This document shows, piece after piece, positions 7,835 through 14,708 of a stretch of DNA of 19,788 bases. Position 1 is the stretch's first letter. The number at the start of each line of letters is the position of its first letter. A model generated the notes under the pieces. The model was given only the letters and a program-made list of their open reading frames with translations. It had not been told where the DNA came from and ran no database searches. The translations under genes and the position numbers were made by a program. The stretch is from Chlorobiota bacterium (GTDB lineage: Bacteria > Bacteroidota > Ignavibacteria > Kapaibacteriales > NICIL-2): the NCBI GenBank assembly GCA_003695605.1, contig RFIK01000224.1, positions 1-19,788 of the forward strand, read 5' to 3'.

Positions 7835-7856
7835 CCCCACTCTGCGGTGGGGAGGT
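7835..7856 (+). promoter_or_regulatory. Strong Shine-Dalgarno partly inside a small hairpin, upstream of the LON-domain gene
   Basis: CCCCAC (7835-7840) and GTGGGG (7847-7852) form a perfect 6-bp GC-rich stem with a 6-nt loop. The right arm runs into GGAGGT (7851-7856), 8 nt before ATG 7865. Most other genes in the window lack such a site. The stem could reduce ribosome access; this is inference from two short elements. Confidence 0.5.
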
Positions 7857-7864
7857 AATCGCCA

Positions 7865-8524
7865 ATGAGAACACACGATGTACTCGGGCTTTTTCCGCTC
7901 GAACTTGTGCTCTTTCCTGGAGCGTATGTCCCGCTGCACATTTTCGAACCACGCTATCGCCAGCTTATCCGGGAATGTATCGAACAGCGCCGCCCATTCG
8001 GCATCAATCTCTACGACAAGGATAATCTCCAGCGCGTTGGATGCACTGCTGAAGTGCAAGGCATCGTGCGCCAATACGAAGATGGACGCTTTGACATCAT
8101 CGTCCGGGGTGGACGGCGCTACATCCTCCAGTCACTCGATGACGCTACGATGCCGTATCTCCGTGCAACCGTCGAGTACTACGACGACTACCCAGGCGAA
8201 ACGTTGAACGTCGAACTTTACCGCACCTGCGCTGGGTTATTCAATGAATTTGTCACGCGTATCTATCCGAAGCCCGAAGTGCTTACCCTCCCTGTTGATC
8301 GAATTCCTGTTTTCGAAGGCTCGATGCCATCATTTTTCATGGCGCAGAAGTCCGGCTTACGACTGCTGCAAAAGCAGGTACTCTTAGCATTTCGCCGTGA
8401 AAATGATCGGCTCGATCTCATTCGCCAGCATCTTGCCGAATTGCTCCCGCGCTTGGATAGAGCCGAAGAAATTGCGCGCATTTCCAGAACGGATGGGTAC
8501 CTAATCTCTGGCAGCGATTCCTGA
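7865..8524 (+). CDS. Stand-alone LON substrate-binding-domain protein
   Basis: The 219 residues are the N-terminal domain of Lon protease without the AAA+ ATPase and protease parts. The opening LGLFPLELVLFPGAYVPLHIFEPRYRQLI is the family signature, followed by FGINLYDKDN, VGCTAEVQGIVRQYEDGRFDIIVRGGRRY, and an all-helical C-terminal half (about residues 120-215). Such proteins are common, and their function is not firmly known; a role in substrate binding or adaptor activity is only inferred. There is no signal peptide. It follows the SOD gene after an 82-nt gap, so it may start a separate transcript. Its stop overlaps the folP start by 1 nt (TGATG). It does not contain a Lon active site, so it should not be called a protease. 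Confidence 0.88.
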   Translation: MRTHDVLGLFPLELVLFPGAYVPLHIFEPRYRQLIRECIEQRRPFGINLYDKDNLQRVGCTAEVQGIVRQYEDGRFDIIVRGGRRYILQSLDDATMPYLRATVEYYDDYPGETLNVELYRTCAGLFNEFVTRIYPKPEVLTLPVDRIPVFEGSMPSFFMAQKSGLRLLQKQVLLAFRRENDRLDLIRQHLAELLPRLDRAEEIARISRTDGYLISGSDS

Positions 8525-9348
8525 TGCAGCGCATCTTTCCGACCATCATCGGAATTGTCAACGTCACGCCTGATTCGTTCAGTGATGGAGGGCGATACTA
8601 CCATCCAGATGCAGCGATTGCCCATGCTCGCATGCTCGTTGAGCAGGGGGCAGAAGTGCTCGACGTCGGCGGTGAAAGCTCACGCCCAGGCGCTGAGCCA
8701 GTACGTGCAGCAGAAGAACTCCGCCGCGTACTGCCAGTCATCGAGGGAATTCGTCGCGAGCTTCCAACGATTCCAATCAGCATTGACACGACCAAGGCCG
8801 ATGTTGCTCGTGCCGCGCTCGACGCGGGCGCAACGATGATCAACGACATTAGTGCTGGGCGATTCGATCCGGCGATGTTGCCACTGGCTGCTGAACGACG
8901 CGTTCCAATCGTCCTGATGCACATGCAGGGAACACCGCAGACGATGCAGCGCAATCCAACCTACACCGATGTTGTTCGAGAAGTGTTCGAATTCCTTCAT
9001 GAGCGGATTGCTGCTGCGCGAGCCTGCGGAGTGGAGACCATCATCGCCGACATTGGGATCGGTTTCGGTAAGACGTTGGAGCACAATCTCACCCTGCTCC
9101 GGAATTTGTCGCGCTTCCGTGAGCTTGGGGTACCGCTTTACTTAGGCCTCTCGCGCAAGCGCTTCCTTGGAGCGTTGACGGGAATCGAGAACCCACATGA
9201 ACGCGACGTTCCAACAGCATTGGCACATGCACTGCTGCTCGATCTGCCGATTGATTACATCCGCGTCCATGCAGTGCGCTACATTGCCCAGCTCCGTGTG
9301 CTCTGGCGGGCACTTCGGTCTGATGAACCGATCTCGGTTGAACTGTGA
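8524..9348 (+). CDS. folP: FolP, dihydropteroate synthase
   Basis: The 274-residue TIM-barrel enzyme joins p-aminobenzoate to the pterin pyrophosphate in folate synthesis. Visible motifs are IIGIVNVTPDSFSDGG (residues 8-23), DVGGESSRPGAEPV (47-60), SIDTTKADVA, INDISAGRFD, VLMHMQGTPQTMQ, IGFGKTLEHN and LGLSRKRFLG with Lys212. Two departures from the usual consensus stand out: residue 177 is Ile where DPGIGFGK normally has Pro, and the final RVHDV reads RVHAV (Ala250); Arg247 and His249, which contact the pterin pyrophosphate, are kept. All main catalytic and binding loops are present, so it should be active. The ATG overlaps the previous stop by 1 nt, and its own stop overlaps rpe by 1 nt. Confidence 0.95.
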   Translation: MQRIFPTIIGIVNVTPDSFSDGGRYYHPDAAIAHARMLVEQGAEVLDVGGESSRPGAEPVRAAEELRRVLPVIEGIRRELPTIPISIDTTKADVARAALDAGATMINDISAGRFDPAMLPLAAERRVPIVLMHMQGTPQTMQRNPTYTDVVREVFEFLHERIAAARACGVETIIADIGIGFGKTLEHNLTLLRNLSRFRELGVPLYLGLSRKRFLGALTGIENPHERDVPTALAHALLLDLPIDYIRVHAVRYIAQLRVLWRALRSDEPISVEL

Positions 9349-10013
9349 TGAGCCGCCACGTCATCATTGCACCGTCGCTCCTTTCGGCAAACTTTGCGAT
9401 GCTTGCCGAGGATGTTCGTGCCTGCGAGCAGGGAGGAGCCGAGATGCTCCATCTGGACATCATGGATGGTCGTTTTGTACCGAACATTACCTTCGGCCCG
9501 CCTATCGTTGCAGCGGTGCGAAGCGTAAGCTCACTGCCACTTGATTGCCACTTGATGATCGTCGAGCCAGAACGGTACGTCGAAGCGTTTGCTCATGCAG
9601 GGGCGCAATGGATCTCCGTGCACGTCGAAGCGTGCCGGCATCTACACCGCACACTTGCGCTGATCCGCTCCTGCGGAGCTCGTGCGGGGATTGTTCTCAA
9701 CCCACTGACGCCGCTCGAGTACGCATTCGAGGCAGCTGGGCATGCAGATTTTGTGCTGATGATGAGCGTCAATCCTGGCTTTGGAGGGCAGGAATTCATC
9801 ACTAGCGTGCTTGCACGCATTGAACGATTGCGTACTTGGCTTGAGCGTGAGCGAATCGAAATCCCCATCGAGGTAGATGGTGGAGTTCACCGCGGAAACG
9901 CTGCTGCACTCGTCAATGCTGGAGCAACAGTCCTGGTTGCGGGTGCAGCAATCTTTCATGGATCGAGTATCACTGAGAACATCACCGCACTTCGGGCAGC
10001 AGCGCTCGGCTAA
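9348..10013 (+). CDS. rpe: Ribulose-phosphate 3-epimerase
   Basis: The 221-residue TIM-barrel enzyme interconverts ribulose 5-phosphate and xylulose 5-phosphate in the pentose phosphate pathway. Motifs are IAPSLLSANF (with the Ser and Asn of the active site), LHLDIMDGRFVPNITFGPP (metal-binding His and Asp), DCHLMIVEPERYV, MSVNPGFGGQEFI (phosphate-binding loop) and IEVDGGVHRGN with the second catalytic Asp. The frame also has GTG at 9345, but ATG 9348 is preferred: it overlaps the folP stop by 1 nt (TGATG), the same junction seen between the LON gene and folP. The gene ends this plus-strand unit. Its TAA begins the A-rich run that, on the other strand, is the T-tract of the ispG terminator. 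Confidence 0.95.
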   Translation: MSRHVIIAPSLLSANFAMLAEDVRACEQGGAEMLHLDIMDGRFVPNITFGPPIVAAVRSVSSLPLDCHLMIVEPERYVEAFAHAGAQWISVHVEACRHLHRTLALIRSCGARAGIVLNPLTPLEYAFEAAGHADFVLMMSVNPGFGGQEFITSVLARIERLRTWLERERIEIPIEVDGGVHRGNAAALVNAGATVLVAGAAIFHGSSITENITALRAAALG

Positions 10014-10056
10014 AAACAAAAGAGCCCGACACTGCTTTTGGGGAAGTGTCAGGCTC
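10012..10056 (-). terminator. Intrinsic terminator of the minus-strand unit ending with ispG
   Basis: Read on the minus strand, a 12-bp stem (10045-10056 pairing with 10022-10033, one U-G wobble, 11-nt loop) is followed directly by TTTTGTTTTT (10021-10012). It lies about 54 nt after the ispG stop. On the plus strand the same stem has a C-A mismatch and no T-run, so it is oriented for ispG; it may still slow plus-strand transcription past rpe. The T-tract overlaps the rpe stop codon. Confidence 0.85.
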
Positions 10057-10109
10057 GAACCTCTGGCGCGGCATTCAGGGGAGAGAATACCGCTCGGCTC
10101 TGCGGTTAT

Positions 10110-11258
10110 TTACGAACCAGCATCGGCATTATTGTTTTCGTCAGGAACAAAATTCAAAATTTCTTCGATGACTGCCTCGACGATTTCCTCTTCCTTGACT
10201 CGCCGGACGACCTCACCCTTACGGTAGAGAATTCCAACGCCACGGCCGGCAGCGATACCAATATCGGCTTCGCTTGCCTCGCCTGGACCGTTGACCACGC
10301 AACCGAGAAGCGCGACCTTGACTGGCTTCCGGATACCTTTGACACGTTCTTCAATTTGGCGAACGATGGAGAACAAATCCACTTCGATTCGCCCACACGT
10401 CGGGCACGCGATGATCTCCACGCTCCGCTGCGCTAATCCGAGCGAGCGAAGAATTTCTTTCCCGACGAGAATTTCTTCTTCAGGCTGGTCGGTGAGCGAA
10501 ACGCGAATTGTGTCGCCGATACCTTCTGCCAGCAGGGTACCAATTCCGACGGCGGATTTGATCGTACCAACGCGTGTGGTGCCAGCTTCAGTGACGCCGA
10601 GGTGGAGCGGAAAGTCCGTCCGCTCTGCGATCATGCGGTACGCTTCGATCATGAGGCGGACGTCGGTGGATTTGACGGAAATCACGATGTCGTCGAAACC
10701 GAAGTCTTGTGCAATCTCAACGTGGCGCATTGCACTTTCGAAGAGAGCTTCGGCAGTGGGGTAGCCGTACTTCTCGAGGATGTCCTTTTCGAGAGAGCCG
10801 CTATTGACACCGATCCGAATGGGAATGCCGCGTTCTTTCGCTGCGGTGAGGACTTGCTTGATGCGGTCGCGGGAACCAATATTGCCAGGGTTGATGCGAA
10901 CTTTCGCAACGCCGGCCTCGATTGCTTTGAGTGCGAAGATGTGGTTGAAGTGAATATCGGCGACGATCGGAACGGGCGAGCCACGCACGATTTCTCTGAT
11001 CGCCTCGGCTGCTTCCCAGTCGTTGACCGTCACGCGCATAACGTCGGCACCGGCATCAGCACAGCGGCGGATCTGCTCAAGTGTTGCGTGGACGTCTGCT
11101 GTTTTCGTTTTCGTCATGGACTGAACTGCAATCGGCGCGTTTCCTCCGATCGGTACAGAGCCAACCATCACGCGGCGCGAGCGTCGTCGCCGGAATGGCG
11201 CTGTTGCGATCGGTTGCGTGTAGGGGTCATGGTGTGCTTGGACAATGGGAAGGTCCAT
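10110..11258 (-). CDS. ispG: IspG (GcpE), HMB-PP synthase of the MEP isoprenoid pathway, short form
   Basis: The 382-residue enzyme makes 4-hydroxy-3-methylbut-2-enyl diphosphate from the cyclic diphosphate using a [4Fe-4S] cluster. The TIM-barrel half shows VGSVPIGGNAPIAVQSMT, ADIHFNHIFAL, KVRINPGNIG and IRIGVNSGSLE. The reductase-like half has the cluster ligands Cys285 and Cys288 in ACPTCGRIEVD, and Cys320 with Glu327 in LGCVVNGPGEASEADIG. It is the two-domain bacterial form, without the large central insertion seen in plants, Bacteroidetes and Chlorobi, which is notable given other hints of lineage. It starts 5 nt after the rhomboid stop, with no Shine-Dalgarno sequence. Needing a [4Fe-4S] cluster, it depends functionally on the assembly operon at the left of the window. 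Confidence 0.96.
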   Translation of the reverse strand: MDLPIVQAHHDPYTQPIATAPFRRRRSRRVMVGSVPIGGNAPIAVQSMTKTKTADVHATLEQIRRCADAGADVMRVTVNDWEAAEAIREIVRGSPVPIVADIHFNHIFALKAIEAGVAKVRINPGNIGSRDRIKQVLTAAKERGIPIRIGVNSGSLEKDILEKYGYPTAEALFESAMRHVEIAQDFGFDDIVISVKSTDVRLMIEAYRMIAERTDFPLHLGVTEAGTTRVGTIKSAVGIGTLLAEGIGDTIRVSLTDQPEEEILVGKEILRSLGLAQRSVEIIACPTCGRIEVDLFSIVRQIEERVKGIRKPVKVALLGCVVNGPGEASEADIGIAAGRGVGILYRKGEVVRRVKEEEIVEAVIEEILNFVPDENNNADAGS

Positions 11259-11263
11259 CGCAG

Positions 11264-12181
11264 TTACGGGGATTGTTGCATACGGCGACTGACTTCGTAG
11301 AGGATGTCTTTCTCGTGCTGGCTGAGCGACTCAATTCCACTGGCCGCAATCTTTTCGAGGATGCGATCGACGGTCTCCTCCGAGATGTACTCGCCCTTGT
11401 AGAAAAACGAAGCGCCGTGGAACACCGGCTTAGCGCCAGGTGCCATACGACCCGGAATTTCAATGTACGTTGCTTCGATCGGTTCGCGTGGCAGGTGTTC
11501 GTGCTGCTGCTTCTGTTGCGATGGTGTGCGTAGGCGCTCGAGTGCAGAAAATATTCCGATTCGATCGCCATAGCGCAGGAGGAGAAAGCCAGTGAGTGCC
11601 CCGCCTAAGTGTGCAAAGTGGGCAACACCGCTATCAGTCGCTGTCAAGCCTGAAAAGAGATCGAGTGCAGCGTAGATGATAACGAAGAATTTCGCCGGTA
11701 TCGGGATGAAGAGCGGAAAAATCATCACTGGTCGGTCGGGGAACGTCATCCCGTAGGCAACGAGCACCCCCATGATCGCACCAGAAGCTCCGATCGTTGG
11801 GGCATCATTGACAAATAGGTTGAGGATCCCGCCTCCAATACCGCTGAGCAAATAGTACGCAAGAAAGCGTCGCGAGCCCCACATGTAGTCGAGCTCAGAG
11901 CCAAACATCCACAAAGCGAACATGTTGAAGAACAGATGCCAGAAGCCACCGTGGAGGAATTGGTACGTTATCAGCTGCCAGTATGGGAAGAAGTATCCCG
12001 ACCCAGGAGGCATTAGTCCGAACAGTTGCACGAGCCATTGGCTCAGCGGCACGCCTCGGTAGGTAAGCATCCCAAGCACCAGCCAATCGAGCAGAAAGAC
12101 CGCAACGTTGATTCCCACCAATGCTTTGATCGTCGGGGGAATAAAGCTGCCGAATCCACCAAGAACTCTCGACTGTCGCAT
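11264..12181 (-). CDS. Rhomboid family intramembrane serine protease
   Basis: The 305-residue membrane protein has about six hydrophobic segments between residues 20 and 205. Rhomboid motifs are QFLHGGFWHLFFNMFALWMFG (residues 74-94), the catalytic serine Ser133 in GASGAIMG, and the catalytic histidine in VAHFAHLGGALTG (His191, with His188 nearby). It cleaves membrane proteins within or next to the bilayer; substrates are unknown. A cytosolic tail follows (about residues 205-305), ending with EETVDRILEKIAASGIESLS and then EKDILYEVS. I recognise this as the short C-terminal module found in Bacteroidota rhomboids, whose function is not known to me. It lies 90 nt after pgk; that gap shows no clear hairpin. 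It precedes ispG by 5 nt. Confidence 0.92.
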   Translation of the reverse strand: MRQSRVLGGFGSFIPPTIKALVGINVAVFLLDWLVLGMLTYRGVPLSQWLVQLFGLMPPGSGYFFPYWQLITYQFLHGGFWHLFFNMFALWMFGSELDYMWGSRRFLAYYLLSGIGGGILNLFVNDAPTIGASGAIMGVLVAYGMTFPDRPVMIFPLFIPIPAKFFVIIYAALDLFSGLTATDSGVAHFAHLGGALTGFLLLRYGDRIGIFSALERLRTPSQQKQQHEHLPREPIEATYIEIPGRMAPGAKPVFHGASFFYKGEYISEETVDRILEKIAASGIESLSQHEKDILYEVSRRMQQSP

Positions 12182-12271
12182 TCCAGCTTGATGCAGAGAG
12201 GAAGAAATTACTGCCGACGAAGACGGATAGGTTGCGGAACGATTGCGCGTTCGTCCGCGTGCGTACTGCTA

Positions 12272-13459
12272 CTACTCTTCGAGTGCAACAATTCCTGGCA
12301 ATGGCTTGCCTTCAAGAAATTCAAGTGTTGCACCGCCACCGGTTGAGATGTGTGAGATTCGATCGCTGACCCCTGCCATCGCTACAGCAGCGATTGAATC
12401 TCCACCACCGATGATGGATGTAGCACCGCTATCGGTCGCATCAGCAACAGCAGTAGCGATTGCTAATGTTCCCTTCCGGAATGGCTTGAACTCGAATGCT
12501 CCCATGGGGCCATTCCACACAATGAAGGCAGCTGTCAAAATAAAGTCCGTGAACGTTGCAATGGTCTCCGGCCCTATGTCGAAAATTTTCCACTCTCCAT
12601 CGAGCGGTACCTCTTGGATGCCAACGACAGAGGTCAGTGCATGGTCGCTCAGTTCATCGGCGATAACAAGGTCCACTGGAAGGTAGAGCTTGAAGCCGTA
12701 GCGATCGTAGAGTGCTTTAGCGTGGCTGATGTAGCGTTCATCGACAATGGATTCACCGATGTTGTGTCGCTGCGCTGCAAGGAAGGTGTTTGCCAAACCA
12801 CCGCCGATCAACACGACATCGGCTTGCTCGAGCAAGCGTTCGAGCACCTTGATTTTGTCCGAAATCTTTGCACCTCCGATAATCGCAACGAACGGACGCG
12901 GAGGATCGTGGAAGACTTTTGAAAGGTAGTCGAGTTCGCGTTCCATCAGAAGTCCCACTGCACGGCGTCCGACAAAGTGTGCGGTAATCGCACTGATGCT
13001 GGCATGCGCACGGTGGACTGTGCCGAATGCATCGTTGATGTACGCTTGACCGAGCGAGGCAAGTGCGGCAGCGAAGTCCGCATCATTTTGCTCTTCTTCC
13101 GGATGGAAGCGGAGGTTCTCCAGAAGCACAAGTTCACCGTCTTTTGCATGCTCTATTGCAGCACGAGCAGCATCTCCGATGCAATCATCGGCAAAGTGGA
13201 TCGTGGCCCCAAGGAGTGATTGCAGATGTTCAGCGACCGGGCGAAGTGAAAATATCGGCTGCCGAGATTTCGGTCTCCCTAAGTGTGACATCAGAATTGG
13301 GCGACCTCCGCGATCGAGTATTGTACGCAGTGTAGGAAGTGCCGCGCGAATACGGGTGTCATCGCGAACGGTGCCTTCTGGTGTGATCGGAACGTTGAAA
13401 TCCACGCGCGTCAGGACGCGGCGTCCGCGGACATCGAGTTCAGCAAGGCGGCGAATCAT
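12272..13459 (-). CDS. pgk: Phosphoglycerate kinase
   Basis: The 395-residue glycolytic enzyme transfers phosphate from 1,3-bisphosphoglycerate to ADP. The N-domain shows RVLTRVDFNVPI near residues 13-24, the arginine and histidine-rich substrate segment LMSHLGRPKSRQP, LLENLRFHPEEEQND and YINDAFGTVHRAHAS. The C-domain has AIIGGAKISDKIKVLE, FIVWNGPMGAFE and the nucleotide loop TSIIGGGDSIAAVA, ending with HISTGGGATLEFLEGKPLPG. Length and motifs are complete. It lies 15 nt after gap, and GGAG sits 7 nt before its ATG, one of the few ribosome-binding sites visible in the window. The gap-pgk pair is a classic glycolytic unit, most likely cotranscribed. Confidence 0.97.
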   Translation of the reverse strand: MIRRLAELDVRGRRVLTRVDFNVPITPEGTVRDDTRIRAALPTLRTILDRGGRPILMSHLGRPKSRQPIFSLRPVAEHLQSLLGATIHFADDCIGDAARAAIEHAKDGELVLLENLRFHPEEEQNDADFAAALASLGQAYINDAFGTVHRAHASISAITAHFVGRRAVGLLMERELDYLSKVFHDPPRPFVAIIGGAKISDKIKVLERLLEQADVVLIGGGLANTFLAAQRHNIGESIVDERYISHAKALYDRYGFKLYLPVDLVIADELSDHALTSVVGIQEVPLDGEWKIFDIGPETIATFTDFILTAAFIVWNGPMGAFEFKPFRKGTLAIATAVADATDSGATSIIGGGDSIAAVAMAGVSDRISHISTGGGATLEFLEGKPLPGIVALEE

Positions 13460-13474
13460 TGAAACGCTCCACAG

Positions 13475-14473
13475 TTAGTCAGCAAAACGCATTGCCAGAT
13501 CGGCAAGACGATTCGAATAGCCCCACTCATTATCGTACCAGCCAATGACCTTGACCATCGTGCCAACGACGAGTGTTGATGTTGCATCGAAGATACACGA
13601 GTGCGGGTTGCCGACGATGTCGGTGCTTACCAGAGGCTCTTCGCTGTATTCGAGAATGCCGCGCAAGGCGCCGTTGGCAGCGGTGCGGAATGCCGCATTG
13701 ACTTCCTCTTTCGATGCTGGCCGTGAAAGGATGGCGGTAAAATCTGTTAGTGAGCCGTCGGGCACTGGGACTCGTGCGGAGAAGCCATCAATTTTCCCCT
13801 TGAGGTCGGGAATCACTTCGCCAATGGCGCGTGCCGCACCCGTGGTCGTCGGGATGATGTTGAGCGCAGCGGCGCGTGCTCGCCGCAAGTCTTTGTGCGG
13901 CAAATCCAGGATGCGTTGATCGTTGGTGTAAGCATGGACGGTCATCATGACGCCGTGGATGATACCGAAGGCATCATGGAGCACTTTTACCATCGGTGCA
14001 AGGCAATTTGTTGTACACGAGGCATTGGAGATGATCCGCTCCTTGCCAGTGAGGATATGCTCGTTGACCCCGAGCACGATCGTTGCATCAACGGGATCCT
14101 TCGCAGGTGCGGAGAGGATTACAATCCGTGGCTGGTGACGAAGGTGCTGTTCTAACTCGCTCCGTTTAGTGAATTTTCCTGTACATTCGAGAATAACGTC
14201 GGCGATACCGTGCCACGGGAGCGCCTCGATGGATTTTTCTGCGCTGGTGGCAATTCGCTCTCCATCAACGATGAGCGCGGAATCTTCCGCTGAGACAGTC
14301 CCAGGATAGCGTCCATGCACCGAATCGTATTTGAGCAGGTGTGCAAGTGTTGGGGCATCGGTCAGATCGTTGATTGCAACGACACGTGCCACCTGACCAT
14401 ACCGTTGGCGCAACGCGCGGAAGACCAGACGCCCAATACGACCGAAGCCGTTGATTGCAATGCGTACAGCCAT
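13475..14473 (-). CDS. gap: Glyceraldehyde-3-phosphate dehydrogenase, NAD-type
   Basis: The 332-residue enzyme oxidises glyceraldehyde 3-phosphate to 1,3-bisphosphoglycerate. The Rossmann motif INGFGRIGR is at residues 7-15. The catalytic cysteine is Cys153 in SNASCTTNCLAP, with partner His180 in MTVHAYTNDQ. Asp36 in AINDLTD and the Leu-Pro in DQRILDLPHKDLRRAR are the pattern of NAD-preferring (glycolytic) rather than NADP (photosynthetic) enzymes. The C-terminus SWYDNEWGYSNR-type motif reads GWYDNEWGYSNRLADL. It starts MAVRIAING with no Shine-Dalgarno sequence. Its 96-nt upstream gap to the bS22-like gene contains a strong hairpin. pgk follows after 15 nt. Confidence 0.97.
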   Translation of the reverse strand: MAVRIAINGFGRIGRLVFRALRQRYGQVARVVAINDLTDAPTLAHLLKYDSVHGRYPGTVSAEDSALIVDGERIATSAEKSIEALPWHGIADVILECTGKFTKRSELEQHLRHQPRIVILSAPAKDPVDATIVLGVNEHILTGKERIISNASCTTNCLAPMVKVLHDAFGIIHGVMMTVHAYTNDQRILDLPHKDLRRARAAALNIIPTTTGAARAIGEVIPDLKGKIDGFSARVPVPDGSLTDFTAILSRPASKEEVNAAFRTAANGALRGILEYSEEPLVSTDIVGNPHSCIFDATSTLVVGTMVKVIGWYDNEWGYSNRLADLAMRFAD

Positions 14474-14528
14474 TGGATGATTGCACCGTAAGTGTGAGAC
14501 ATGCAGCCGCAGGGCATAGAAGAATAGG

Positions 14529-14557
14529 CGTTCTGGGGGTCGTATCCCCCCAGAACG
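14529..14557 (-). terminator. Strong 11-bp hairpin between the bS22-like gene and gap (terminator, attenuator or gap leader element)
   Basis: Perfect 11-nt arms (14529-14539 and 14547-14557, CGTTCTGGGGG and its complement) enclose a 7-nt loop. On the minus strand the stem starts 12 nt after the stop of the bS22-like gene and ends 55 nt before the gap ATG. Downstream is CCTATTCTTC, only weakly T-rich, so intrinsic termination is uncertain. Neither strand has a clean T-tract. Partial termination to separate ribosomal-protein and glycolytic expression, or a 5'-leader stability element of gap, are both possible. Confidence 0.5.
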
Positions 14558-14569
14558 AAAGTATAGCGG

Positions 14570-14665
14570 CTAGCGTTTCTTCTTTTTGTGGCGGTTTTTC
14601 CGCAAGCGTTTTTTCCGTTTGTGCGTCGCCATCTTATGGCGCTTTCGTTTCCGTCCACATGGCAT
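14570..14665 (-). CDS. 31-residue AURKAIP1/COX24-domain (bS22/mS38-like) ribosomal protein
   Basis: Translating the minus strand from ATG 14665 to TAG 14570 gives a 31-residue, extremely basic peptide. It begins MPCGRKRKRHKMATHKRKK and ends RLRKNRHKKKKR; more than half of its residues are Lys or Arg. It matches the short AURKAIP1/COX24-domain proteins annotated in Bacteroidota (KRKRHK...THKRKKRLRKNRHK), related to mitochondrial mS38 and actinobacterial bS22 of the small ribosomal subunit. A role as a small-subunit ribosomal protein is inferred from that family. It lies 43 nt after the TPR gene and is followed by a strong hairpin. No Shine-Dalgarno sequence precedes it. It is too short for many gene callers and is easily missed. 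Confidence 0.85.
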   Translation of the reverse strand: MPCGRKRKRHKMATHKRKKRLRKNRHKKKKR

Positions 14666-14708
14666 AGTGCATCGGAAGATCGATGGTGAAACATGTCAGA
14701 AACTTCTG

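Noticed and set aside
10602..11300. 232-codon plus-strand open frame opposite ispG.
   Set aside because: The minus strand encodes complete IspG with all cluster ligands; the opposite frame shows no family signature.
12822..12837. Perfect 16-bp palindrome GCTTGCTCGAGCAAGC inside pgk.
   Set aside because: It lies in conserved coding sequence (LLEQA region) where Leu/Glu/Gln codons easily create symmetry; no flanking regulatory context.
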